A stretch of 64,000 nucleotides of DNA, from the NCBI RefSeq assembly GCF_000190575.1, contig NC_015164.1, positions 2,930,001 through 2,994,000 on the forward strand. Direction: 5' to 3'. Positions 10,103 to 17,772 of the stretch are shown one piece after another. This DNA is from Phocaeicola salanitronis DSM 18170. Lineage in GTDB: Bacteria > Bacteroidota > Bacteroidia > Bacteroidales > Bacteroidaceae. Under the pieces are notes generated by a model. It was not told where the DNA came from. It saw only the letters and a list, made by a program, of their open reading frames with translations, and did not search any database. How positions within the stretch are numbered: the first letter of the stretch is position 1; every line of letters begins with the position of its first letter. The position numbers were made by a program, and so were the translations under genes.

Positions 10103-11338
10103 ATGAAGAGTACATTTTCAGTAATCTACTATCTCAAGCGTCAGGTAGTGAAAAAAGACGGGACAGTTCCCGTCATGGGACGCATCACGGTGGACGGCAG
10201 CCAGACGCAGTTCAGCTGCAAGCTGACTGTCGATCCGAAACTGTGGGACACCAAAGGGGGACGTGTCACGGGCAGAAGCACGGCGGCACTCGAAGCGAAC
10301 CGTATGCTTGACAAAATGCGGGTACGCATCAACAGACACTATCAGGAAATCATGGAGCGTGACAACTTCGTCACGGCGGAAAAGGTGAAAAACGCCTTTC
10401 TCGGACTGGAACACCGCTATCACACGCTGATGCAGGTGTTCCGCCAGCACAACGAGGACTATGAGAAACAGGTGGAGGCAGGCATGAAAGCCAAAGGCAC
10501 ACTGGAAAAGTACCGTATCGTTTACAAGCACCTGCAAGAGTTCCTCGACATCCGCTACCATGTGAAGGACATCGCCCTGAAAGAGCTTACCCCGGCTTTC
10601 ATCTCCGACTTCGAGATGTTCCTGCGCACGGACAAGCACTGTTGCACCAATACCGTCTGGTTGTACGTCTGCCCGCTACGGACGATGGTATTCATCGCCA
10701 TCAACAACGAGTGGCTGACGCGCGACCCGTTCCGCGAGTATGAAATCAAGAAGGAGGAAACGACACGCAGTTTCCTTACCAAAGAGGAAATCCGCCTGCT
10801 GATGGAGGGCAAACTGAAAAACGCCAAACAGGAACTGTACCGTGACCTCTACCTGTTCTGCGCTTTCACCGGATTGTCATTCTCGGATATGCGCAACCTC
10901 ACGGAAGAGAATATCCGCACCTATTTCGATGAACACGAGTGGATAAACATCAACCGCCAGAAAACGGGCGTGGTGTCCAACATCCGCCTGCTTGACATCG
11001 CCAACCGCATAATCGGCAAATACCGTGGACTGTGCGAGAACGGCAGGATATTTCCCGTCCCGCATTACAACACGTGCCTTGCCGGTATCCGTGCCGTCGC
11101 CAAGCGTTGCGGCATCACCAAGCATATCACGTGGCATCAGAGCCGCCACACGGCGGCCACAACGGTATTTCTCTCCAACGGCGTACCCATCGAAACGGTC
11201 AGTTCTATGCTCGGACACAAGAGCATAAAGACAACGCAGATTTACGCGAAGATAACCAAAGAAAAACTCAATCAAGACATGGAGATCCTTGCGGCAAGGT
11301 TGAACGGCATTGAGGAATTTGCAGGTTGTACCATCTAA
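10103..11338 (+). CDS. int: Site-specific tyrosine recombinase, IntDOT type
   Basis: 411 residues from ATG 10103, the same length as IntDOT. It integrates and excises the element by strand exchange at attachment sites that need little homology. The N-terminal arm-binding and SAM-like core-binding domains precede a catalytic domain with K287, H345-Q-S-R348, G-H372 and nucleophile Y381. The position usually held by the first catalytic Arg is Ser259 (TGLSFSDM), the known peculiarity of IntDOT. A TAATTTTG -7-like element (10074-10081) precedes the gene. It sits next to attL and reads inward. Confidence 0.95.
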   Translation: MKSTFSVIYYLKRQVVKKDGTVPVMGRITVDGSQTQFSCKLTVDPKLWDTKGGRVTGRSTAALEANRMLDKMRVRINRHYQEIMERDNFVTAEKVKNAFLGLEHRYHTLMQVFRQHNEDYEKQVEAGMKAKGTLEKYRIVYKHLQEFLDIRYHVKDIALKELTPAFISDFEMFLRTDKHCCTNTVWLYVCPLRTMVFIAINNEWLTRDPFREYEIKKEETTRSFLTKEEIRLLMEGKLKNAKQELYRDLYLFCAFTGLSFSDMRNLTEENIRTYFDEHEWININRQKTGVVSNIRLLDIANRIIGKYRGLCENGRIFPVPHYNTCLAGIRAVAKRCGITKHITWHQSRHTAATTVFLSNGVPIETVSSMLGHKSIKTTQIYAKITKEKLNQDMEILAARLNGIEEFAGCTI

Positions 11339-11350
11339 AAAAGAGAAGCC

Positions 11351-11713
11351 ATGAAGCGTGACATAATCATCATAGAGGACAAGGCGGTCAGCGTAACCGG
11401 TAACGAAGTGTGGATGACCGCCACCGAAATCGCCGGACTGTTCCATACGACCGTCCCGGCAGTGAACGCTGCCATCAAAGCAGTCCGCAAGTCGGACGTG
11501 CTTAACGACTACGAGTTGTGTCGCTACATGCAGCTTGAAAACGGGCTGTACGCGGACGTGTACGCGCTTGAAATCATCATCCCGGTCGCTTTCCGGCTGA
11601 ACACCTACAACACCCACCTGTTCCGCACATGGCTGGTGGGAAAGGCACTCTCAAAAGATAACCGGCAGGCATACGTGATGTTCATTCAGAACGGAAAGGT
11701 CGGGTACTGTTAA
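11351..11713 (+). CDS. Small hypothetical protein downstream of int
   Basis: 120 residues, 12 bases after int, so probably cotranscribed. The protein resembles the N-terminal part of RhuM/virulence-type DNA-binding proteins (VWMTATEIAGLFHTTVPAVNAAIKAV looks like a winged or helix-turn-helix segment at residues ~20-45), then an YADVYALEIIIPVAFRLNTYNTHLFRTW stretch. That RhuM-like likeness is from memory and weak; function unknown. Ends shortly before a strong terminator. Confidence 0.7.
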   Translation: MKRDIIIIEDKAVSVTGNEVWMTATEIAGLFHTTVPAVNAAIKAVRKSDVLNDYELCRYMQLENGLYADVYALEIIIPVAFRLNTYNTHLFRTWLVGKALSKDNRQAYVMFIQNGKVGYC

Positions 11714-11735
11714 AAACAGATTCCCCATAAGACAA

Positions 11736-11778
11736 GTAAACGGGCAGCACCACAAAAGGTGTCGCCCGTTTACTTTTT
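11736..11778. terminator. Bidirectional terminator between int operon and minus-strand HTH genes
   Basis: Long stem GTAAACGGGC / GCCCGTTTAC (11736-11745 and 11764-11773) extended inward by AGCACC/GGTGTC with a short loop and a T run on the plus strand. It separates convergent transcription units. Confidence 0.9.
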
Positions 11779-11790
11779 CATGCAACCGCC

Positions 11791-12138
11791 TCACTCCAGC
11801 GGCTTGCGGTAGTTCGCTTCCAGCACCTCGCGCAGCCCCGTTTCCGGGTAAAGCACCTTCCCTCCCAAAAGGATAAAAGGCAACACGCGGTTGTTGCGGT
11901 ATTCCTGCAAGGTGCGTCGGCTCACACGGAGCAGTTCCGCCACCTCGCCGTCCGTCAGGTAACGCTCCCCGTCCAGCGGAGGACGGTAACTTTCCAGAAA
12001 TGCGGACAGCCATTTAGAGCCTTTGCGCATATCCTGCATCACAGAGGCTATCGGCTCGTCTTCCATCGTAAAAACATCGTTGGTCTCGTTCATCATAACT
12101 TCGGATTCAGTGGGTGAATAAATCAAATCATCTGCCAT
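11791..12138 (-). CDS. Helix-turn-helix (MerR/excisionase-like) protein
   Basis: 115 residues if started at 12138 (MADDLIYSPTESEVM); Met codons at 12096 and 12093 (MMNETNDVF) are plausible alternatives. The C-terminal half carries a DNA-binding excisionase-type fold: YLTDGEVAELLRVSRRTLQEYR followed by LPFILLGGKVLYPETGLREVL. It is the second gene of a two-gene minus-strand operon and overlaps the upstream gene end by 11 bases with the chosen start. Position corresponds to the small orf2a/orf2b genes near the excision region of CTnDOT; their role is not settled. Confidence 0.75.
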   Translation of the reverse strand: MADDLIYSPTESEVMMNETNDVFTMEDEPIASVMQDMRKGSKWLSAFLESYRPPLDGERYLTDGEVAELLRVSRRTLQEYRNNRVLPFILLGGKVLYPETGLREVLEANYRKPLE

Positions 12139-12427
12139 GCGGATAGAGCGTGCCGACAAGCGGTATCAGCCGCTTCACCTCCTCCGGCTTGTAATAGAAC
12201 CTGCGGTTTATCTGCGAGTAGCCGATAAGCCGCCTGTCGCGCAGCGTCTGCAACGTGCGCGGGCTTATTCTCAACTGCCCGCAGACCTCCTCGCCCGTGA
12301 GCCATCTTTCCATGCGCCCCGTGTCGCTTTTGCGCCTCAGGGCGGCGACCTTCTCCGAGAGTGCGCCGAATGCCGCCACCATCATCTCGAAAGTCTTTTT
12401 CTCGATAGATACTATTTCCATATTCAT
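12128..12427 (-). CDS. Helix-turn-helix domain protein
   Basis: 99 residues, MNMEIVSIEKKTFEMMVAAF at the start. A short N-terminal coiled region precedes the HTH segment WLTGEEVCGQLRISPRTLQTLRD and the wing-like INRRFYYKPEEVKRLIP. Paralogous in layout to its downstream neighbour and to Xis2c/Xis2d on the other strand: all four share the (V/L)S.RTLQ.. recognition-helix pattern. A minus-strand -7-like element (TACCTTTG, complement of 12446-12453) lies just upstream. Divergent from the excision operon, so it could be an autoregulator of this intergenic region (inference). Confidence 0.75.
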   Translation of the reverse strand: MNMEIVSIEKKTFEMMVAAFGALSEKVAALRRKSDTGRMERWLTGEEVCGQLRISPRTLQTLRDRRLIGYSQINRRFYYKPEEVKRLIPLVGTLYPHGR

Positions 12428-12546
12428 GCAATTACCGGTTTGCCCGCAAAGGTAACGATGCAGCCCTTAACACGTACCGTTTTCCGCTGAAAGGCTGCCT
12501 GTTGCGCCGTTTGACCGGGTTATGGAGCCATCTTCCGTAAAAATCT

Positions 12547-12561
12547 TACGTGAGTCACGTA
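12547..12561. promoter_or_regulatory. Palindromic operator candidate upstream of xis2c
   Basis: TACGTGAGTCACGTA is a perfect 7-bp inverted repeat around one base, 69 bases upstream of xis2c. In CTnDOT, RteC activates this operon by binding an inverted repeat upstream of its promoter; this palindrome is the best candidate here. It is followed by TTTG (12581-12584) and GAATTTTG (12594-12601), an imperfect promoter. Confidence 0.55.
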
Positions 12562-12629
12562 GTGAGTTGTTAAAGCCCCTTTTGTTTATTGCCGAATTTT
12601 GCCGCAGAAACAAAAAGAAAGGACTGAAT

Positions 12630-12986
12630 ATGAAAGTGATAACGATGGAAAGTTCCGTCTTCCGGTCATTGACGGAACAGATAGCGGAGATTGCGGCACA
12701 CGTCCGTGCCGCCTCCGGCGACAAGAAAGCGGCATCGTCCGACAGGTTGCTCACCACACGCGAGGCGGCGCAGCTGCTTAACGTGAGTACCCGCACCCTC
12801 CAGCGTATGCGCAGCGAGCAACGCATCGTCTATGTCGTGCTTCGCGGTAAATGCCGCTACCGGCAGTCTGAAATCGACCGCCTGCTTGATGAGTGTACCG
12901 TCAACGAGGACGCCGCGACACCGCAGGAGCTGAAACGCAACCACACGCTACGAACGGGAGGCACACCCAAAGGAAGGAGGACATAG
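12630..12986 (+). CDS. xis2c: Excision protein Xis2c
   Basis: 118 residues from ATG 12630 (MKVITMESS; a second Met at 12645 is possible). Small basic DNA-binding protein with the excisionase-type HTH RLLTTREAAQLLNVSTRTLQRM (residues ~40-60) and wing RGKCRYRQSEIDRLLDE. In CTnDOT, Xis2c is needed for excision and also activates tra/mob transcription. It is the first gene of the excision operon, two bases ahead of xis2d. Assignment rests on position and fold, not on an alignment. Confidence 0.85.
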   Translation: MKVITMESSVFRSLTEQIAEIAAHVRAASGDKKAASSDRLLTTREAAQLLNVSTRTLQRMRSEQRIVYVVLRGKCRYRQSEIDRLLDECTVNEDAATPQELKRNHTLRTGGTPKGRRT

Positions 12987-12988
12987 CT

Positions 12989-13339
12989 ATGGAACTGCTC
13001 ACACGAAACATCTTCGAGGGCTGGATGCAGAAGCTGATGGAACGGCTCGACCGTCAGGACGAACTGCTGCTGGCAATAAAGACGGAGGAACGACAGCCCG
13101 CCCTCACGGAAAGCATCCACCTTTTCGACAATCAGGACCTGTGCATGCTGCTCCAGATAAGCAAGCGCACACTGCAACGCTACCGCAGCGTCGGTGCATT
13201 GCCCTACAAGACACTGGGCAAGAAAACCTATTACAGCGAGGAGGATGTGCTGACATTCCTTTCCAACCATATCAAGGACTTCAAAAAAGAAGATATAGCC
13301 TTCTACAAGGCTCGTATCCATAATTTCTTTCATAAATAA
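12989..13339 (+). CDS. xis2d: Excision protein Xis2d
   Basis: 116 residues, ATG 12989 right after the xis2c stop. N-terminal helical region (FEGWMQKLMERLDRQDELLL), then an HTH LFDNQDLCMLLQISKRTLQ and wing ALPYKTLGKKTYYSEEDVL. In CTnDOT, Xis2d works with Xis2c in forming the excisive complex with IntDOT. Same fold as the two minus-strand HTH proteins next door, suggesting repeated duplication of one small DNA-binding protein in this region. Confidence 0.85.
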   Translation: MELLTRNIFEGWMQKLMERLDRQDELLLAIKTEERQPALTESIHLFDNQDLCMLLQISKRTLQRYRSVGALPYKTLGKKTYYSEEDVLTFLSNHIKDFKKEDIAFYKARIHNFFHK

Positions 13340-13358
13340 CCCATTAAAACATTTTTAG

Positions 13359-14927
13359 ATGGCAAAGAAAAAAGACGAAAAGGACGTGCTGGTAGTCCGT
13401 GACGAGAAGACGGGCGAGATTAGCGTGGTAGCCGGGCTGAACGCAGACGGTACACCTAAACGCACCCCCGCGAAAGCGGAGAACGCGCAGAGTTTCCTGC
13501 AATTCGACCGACATGGCGACGTGCTGGACAACTTCTTCAAGAACTTCTTCCGGCAGTGCAAGGAACCCAGCCGCTTCGGTTTCTACCGCATCGCGGCGGA
13601 CCAAGTGGATTCCATGCTGGGCGTGATGAAAGACCTGCTCCAGCATCCGTACCAGAACAAACAAATCCTCGCACCGCACAAAATCGACACCTTCCCCTAT
13701 CAACAGCAGGTGATGGAAGAGCAAGCTGCGCAACAGACAGAGAAACAAGAACCTCAAAAACAGGAGAACATGGAACAACAGAAAGAACAGCAACAGGACA
13801 ATTCCGAACAGACGCAGGGCAAACGGGGCTACCGGCCCATCGACGAGAGTAAAATCAACTGGCAGGAACTGGAGGACAGATGGGGCGTGAAGCGTGACGA
13901 CCTTGAAAAGTCCGGTGACCTTACGAAGATGCTCCACTACGGCAAGTCCGACTTGGTGAAGGTCAAACCGACCTTCGGCGGCGAATCGTTCGAGCTGGAC
14001 GCCCGCCTCTCCTTCAAGAAGGACGGCGAGGGGAATGTCAGCCTCGTGCCGCACTTCATCCGCAAGGAGCAGAAGTTAGATGAGTACAAGGAACACAAAT
14101 TCTCCGACAATGACCGGAAGAACCTCCGCGAAACGGGCAACCTCGGCAGGGTCGTGGACATTGTGGACAGGGAAACGGGCGAAATCATCCCCTCCTACAT
14201 CAGCATCGACCGCAAGACGAATGAAATCACGGACATTCCGGCGAGCAAGGTGCGCATCCCGGAGCGCATCGGCAAGACGGAAATCACCGCGCAGGAACGG
14301 GACATGCTCCGCGCCGGACTGCCCGTGCGCGACAAGCTCATCGAGCGCAACGATGGCAGGAAGTTCGTCACCACCCTGCAAGTGAACGTGGAGCAGCGCG
14401 GCGTGGAGTTCGTGCCGGGAACCGGCAAGTCACCCCGTACCGCACAGACGCAGGAAACCAAAGGCGACACCTCGAAAAATCAGGCGCAAGGCGGGGAAAA
14501 TGCCGACCAGACCAAGAAGGAGCAACGCCGCAACACGTGGACGAACGAGGACGGCAGCATCCGCCCCATCAGCAAATGGAGCGGCGTGAACTTCACCGAA
14601 CAGCAGAAAGCCGACTATGTGGCGGGCAAGGCCGTGAAGCTGGAGAACGTGACCGACAAGCAGGGCTTCCATGCCACGATGTATATCAAGTTCAACCCGG
14701 AGAAGGGACGCCCATACCGCTACGACACGAACCCCGATGTCGGGCAGCAGGTCGCCCCGTCCAACGAGAGCCGCACGCAGGTGGCGGTGAACAACGAGGG
14801 CAAGACCAACGAGGCGACAAAGAACCTGAAAGAGCCTTTGCAGAAAGGTCAGACAGCCCCGAAGACCGCCCGCCAGCAACAGCAGCAGGACAAACCGAAG
14901 AAAACGGGCAAGGGCATGAAAATGTAA
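13359..14927 (+). CDS. Excision-operon protein Orf3 (DUF3945)
   Basis: 522 residues. Polar, Gln/Lys/Glu-rich protein: MAKKKDEKDVLVVRDEKTGE at the start, a low-complexity Q/E linker (~residues 120-150), then repeated DUF3945-like modules with the recurrent pattern NGRKFVTTLQVNVEQRGVEFVP and GFHATMYIKFNPEKGRPYRYD. Corresponds to orf3 of the CTnDOT excision operon, which is dispensable or has minor effect on excision in published work. Lies 19 bases after xis2d and ahead of exc. No catalytic motif seen. Confidence 0.85.
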   Translation: MAKKKDEKDVLVVRDEKTGEISVVAGLNADGTPKRTPAKAENAQSFLQFDRHGDVLDNFFKNFFRQCKEPSRFGFYRIAADQVDSMLGVMKDLLQHPYQNKQILAPHKIDTFPYQQQVMEEQAAQQTEKQEPQKQENMEQQKEQQQDNSEQTQGKRGYRPIDESKINWQELEDRWGVKRDDLEKSGDLTKMLHYGKSDLVKVKPTFGGESFELDARLSFKKDGEGNVSLVPHFIRKEQKLDEYKEHKFSDNDRKNLRETGNLGRVVDIVDRETGEIIPSYISIDRKTNEITDIPASKVRIPERIGKTEITAQERDMLRAGLPVRDKLIERNDGRKFVTTLQVNVEQRGVEFVPGTGKSPRTAQTQETKGDTSKNQAQGGENADQTKKEQRRNTWTNEDGSIRPISKWSGVNFTEQQKADYVAGKAVKLENVTDKQGFHATMYIKFNPEKGRPYRYDTNPDVGQQVAPSNESRTQVAVNNEGKTNEATKNLKEPLQKGQTAPKTARQQQQQDKPKKTGKGMKM

Positions 14928-14989
14928 TCCCGTGTCCGCCACTGAATCCAAAATAAAATCCAAAGTATCAACAACAAAAGCAAGAAAAC

Positions 14990-17080
14990 ATGAAGACAAT
15001 CATTGCAGAAAAGCCCTCCGTGGCACGTGAAATCGCCCGCATCGTGGGCGCGACAAAAAGAGAGGAAGGATATTTCGAAGGAGGCGGCTATGCCGTGACA
15101 TGGGCATTCGGACACCTCGTCCAGCTTGCCATGCCTGACGGCTACGGCGTGCGCGGATTCGTCCGTGACAACCTCCCGATTATCCCCGACACCTTCACGC
15201 TCGTCCCCCGTCAGGTCAGGACAGAGAAGGGCTACAAGCCCGACAGCGGCGTGGTGTCGCAGATAAAAGTCATCAAAAGACTGTTCGATGCAAGCGAACA
15301 AATCATCGTGGCGACCGATGCCGGACGCGAGGGTGAACTTATCTTCCGCTACCTCTACCACTACACGGGCAGTACCACTCCTTTCGTGCGCCTGTGGATA
15401 AGCTCGCTCACCGACAAGGCTATCCGCGAGGGATTGCGCAACCTCGAAGACGGCGGCAAGTATGACAACCTATACCTCGCCGCCAAAGCGCGAAGCGAAT
15501 CCGACTGGCTCGTGGGCATCAACGGCACGCAGGCACTCTCCATCGCCGCCGGACACGGCACGTATTCCGTCGGACGGGTGCAGACACCCACGCTGGCGAT
15601 GGTGTGTGAACGCTACTGGGAGAACCGCCGTTTCACGCCCGAAGCCTTCTGGCAGCTCCATATCGCAACGGACGGTTGCGACGGCAAGGTCGTGAAATTC
15701 TCATCCTCTGAAAAATGGAAGTCGAAAGAACCGGCAACGGAGCTATATAATAAGGTAAAGGCGACAGGCTTCGCAACGGTAACGAAAGCCGAGCGCAAGG
15801 AGAAAACGGAGGATACCCCGTTGCTGTACGACCTGACCACGCTCCAGAAAGAAGCCAACGCCAAGCACGGCTTCACGGCGGAACAGACGCTTGAAATCGC
15901 GCAGAAGCTCTACGAGAAGAAGTTGATAACCTATCCGAGAACGGGAAGCCGCTACATTCCCGAAGACGTGTTCGCTGAAATCCCCAAGCTGCTCGCCTTT
16001 ATCGGCACGCAGCCCGAATGGAAAGACAAGGTGCGGGCAAAAGCCATCCCGACACGCCGCAGCGTGGATGACGGCAAGGTAACAGACCACCATGCCCTGC
16101 TCGTCACGGGAGAGAAACCGCTCTTCCTCTCCAAAGAGGACAGCACCATTTATCAGATGATTGCCGGACGCATGATAGAGGCATTCTCCGAAAAATGCGT
16201 CAAGGACGTGACTGCTGTCATGGCGGAATGTGCCGGAGTGGAGTTTACCGTGAAAGGCAGCGTCATCAGGCAAGCCGGATGGCGTGCCGTCTATGGCGAG
16301 GAAAACAAGGATGAAACCACTATCCCCGGCTGGCAGGAAGGCGACACGCTGACACTGAAAGCCTCTTCCATCACAGAAGGGAAGACCAAGCCCAAGCCGC
16401 TACATACCGAAGCCACCCTGCTGTCCGCAATGGAAACGGCGGGCAAGGAAATCGAGGATGACGCACTGCGGCAGGCGATGAAGGACTGCGGCATCGGTAC
16501 TCCCGCCACACGCGCCTCCATCATCGAAACGCTCTTCAAGCGCGGTTACATGGAACGCTGCAAGAAATCGCTTGTCCCCACTGAAAAGGGGCTTGCACTC
16601 AATTCCGTGGTGAAGACGATGCGCATCGCCGATGTCGCCATGACAGGCGAATGGGAGAAGGAACTTGCACGCATCGAGCGTGGGGAGCTGTCCGCCGATA
16701 CCTTCCGCAAAAAGATAGAGGCGTACACGCGGGAGATTACCTCCGAACTGCTCTCATGCGACAAACTCTTCGGCAGCCGCGATTCCGGTTGCGCGTGTCC
16801 CAAGTGCGGCACGGGCAGGATGCGGTTCTACGGCAAGGTGGTACGCTGCGACAACACGGAGTGCGGGCTTCTCGTGTTCCGGCTGAAAGCGGGACGCACC
16901 CTGTCCGACGATGAAATAAAAGACCTGCTCACTGACGGGCACACCAAGCTGCTCAAAGGCTTCAAGAGCAAGCAGGGCAAGAACTTCGATGCCATAGTCG
17001 CCTTTGACGGGGATTATAACACGACGTTCGTGTTCCCGGAAAAGAAATGCAAGTCTTCCTATCCGAAAAAAAGGAAATAA
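14990..17080 (+). CDS. exc: DNA topoisomerase III-like excision protein Exc
   Basis: 696 residues. Type IA topoisomerase: Toprim start MKTIIAEKPSVAREIARIVG with TDAGREGELIFR, active-site tyrosine in the KKLITYPRTGSRYIPEDV segment (about residue 314), and a C-terminal zinc-ribbon-like CPKCGTGRM...CDNTECG (~605-628). Exc relaxes supercoils and is required for CTnDOT excision in vivo, though its topoisomerase activity is reported as not essential for it. The start is preceded by a duplicated form of the element's pre-start motif (CCACTGAATCCAAAATAAAATCCAAAGTA, 14939 onward). Confidence 0.93.
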   Translation: MKTIIAEKPSVAREIARIVGATKREEGYFEGGGYAVTWAFGHLVQLAMPDGYGVRGFVRDNLPIIPDTFTLVPRQVRTEKGYKPDSGVVSQIKVIKRLFDASEQIIVATDAGREGELIFRYLYHYTGSTTPFVRLWISSLTDKAIREGLRNLEDGGKYDNLYLAAKARSESDWLVGINGTQALSIAAGHGTYSVGRVQTPTLAMVCERYWENRRFTPEAFWQLHIATDGCDGKVVKFSSSEKWKSKEPATELYNKVKATGFATVTKAERKEKTEDTPLLYDLTTLQKEANAKHGFTAEQTLEIAQKLYEKKLITYPRTGSRYIPEDVFAEIPKLLAFIGTQPEWKDKVRAKAIPTRRSVDDGKVTDHHALLVTGEKPLFLSKEDSTIYQMIAGRMIEAFSEKCVKDVTAVMAECAGVEFTVKGSVIRQAGWRAVYGEENKDETTIPGWQEGDTLTLKASSITEGKTKPKPLHTEATLLSAMETAGKEIEDDALRQAMKDCGIGTPATRASIIETLFKRGYMERCKKSLVPTEKGLALNSVVKTMRIADVAMTGEWEKELARIERGELSADTFRKKIEAYTREITSELLSCDKLFGSRDSGCACPKCGTGRMRFYGKVVRCDNTECGLLVFRLKAGRTLSDDEIKDLLTDGHTKLLKGFKSKQGKNFDAIVAFDGDYNTTFVFPEKKCKSSYPKKRK

Positions 17081-17135
17081 TCACTAACTTTTGATAAGTT
17101 AGGCTGCATCTCAACAATAGAAACAAACAAGTTTT

Positions 17136-17263
17136 TTTCGTATTGTCTTCGATTTGCACTAACTTTGCCACTTGTTCAGAGTAATGAATTGTTCTTCAAT
17201 ACCGGATTACACTCATACTTTGGATTTAGTGGTGGCACTCGGAGGGATACCGAGTGCCTTTTT
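17136..17263 (+). promoter_or_regulatory. Promoter, leader ORF and attenuator-like terminator before DUF1896-methylase operon
   Basis: A -7 element TAACTTTG (17160-17167) with TTTC at 20-bp spacing (17136-17139) starts a leader. A perfect 9-bp hairpin GGCACTCGG / CCGAGTGCC (17234-17242, 17250-17258) with a following T run makes an intrinsic terminator 60 bases before the next gene. An ATG at 17184 opens a small frame (MNCSSIPDYTHTLDLV...) that runs through the hairpin, so translation-coupled attenuation is possible. Confidence 0.65.
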
Positions 17264-17319
17264 CTTCCTTTTTTCAACCGATTATCCCGTTAAATATCAA
17301 TCCACTAAACTCCAAAGTA

Positions 17320-17772
17320 ATGAACAACAAGAAGAAAAACGAGGGTCAGGCCGACTTTTCCTATTACGGTCTGTACCTGCTGGACTATCTCCGCACGAAC
17401 AAGTTTGAACAGGCTGATGACACTGCTTTCATACGGGAACGCGCCGACCGTGCCGCCGAAACGTATGAAAAGGCTCGGCTCGAAGGCTATCCCGCCGACG
17501 GTGCGCAGGAACTGGCTATGGACACGCTGCTGCGCGGGCTGCGTTATTCCCGTTACGACATCCTCCGCGAAGTCGTGGAGAACGAGTTTTCCGATGAAGT
17601 GCCGGAAGAGAAGCGTGAAGCCTTTATCCATAAACTCCTGCCGCTTGTCGGCAACGTGTTCTCCGTCTATGACCTCTCGGACGACAACTTCGCCCTGTCT
17701 TCCGATTACGACCTGCTCTACACGGAGCTGACGGGGGCAACCGTCCTTTACTTAGACGAATATGGCGTTTAA
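17320..17772 (+). CDS. DUF1896 family protein
   Basis: 150 residues from ATG 17320 ([20 protein letters not shown]). Helical acidic protein with the family-typical [20 protein letters not shown] and [12 protein letters not shown] segments. No known activity. The start is directly preceded by the CCACTAAACTCCAAAGTA motif seen before other genes of this element. It overlaps the giant methylase-helicase gene by 11 bases, so the two are translationally coupled and probably work together. Confidence 0.85.
   Translation: MNNKKKNEGQADFSYYGLYLLDYLRTNKFEQADDTAFIRERADRAAETYEKARLEGYPADGAQELAMDTLLRGLRYSRYDILREVVENEFSDEVPEEKREAFIHKLLPLVGNVFSVYDLSDDNFALSSDYDLLYTELTGATVLYLDEYGV

Noticed and set aside
17172..17408. 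78-codon frame through the DUF1896 start as an independent gene
   Set aside because: It overlaps DUF1896 in another frame and contains a terminator hairpin; its first part is kept only as a possible leader ORF.
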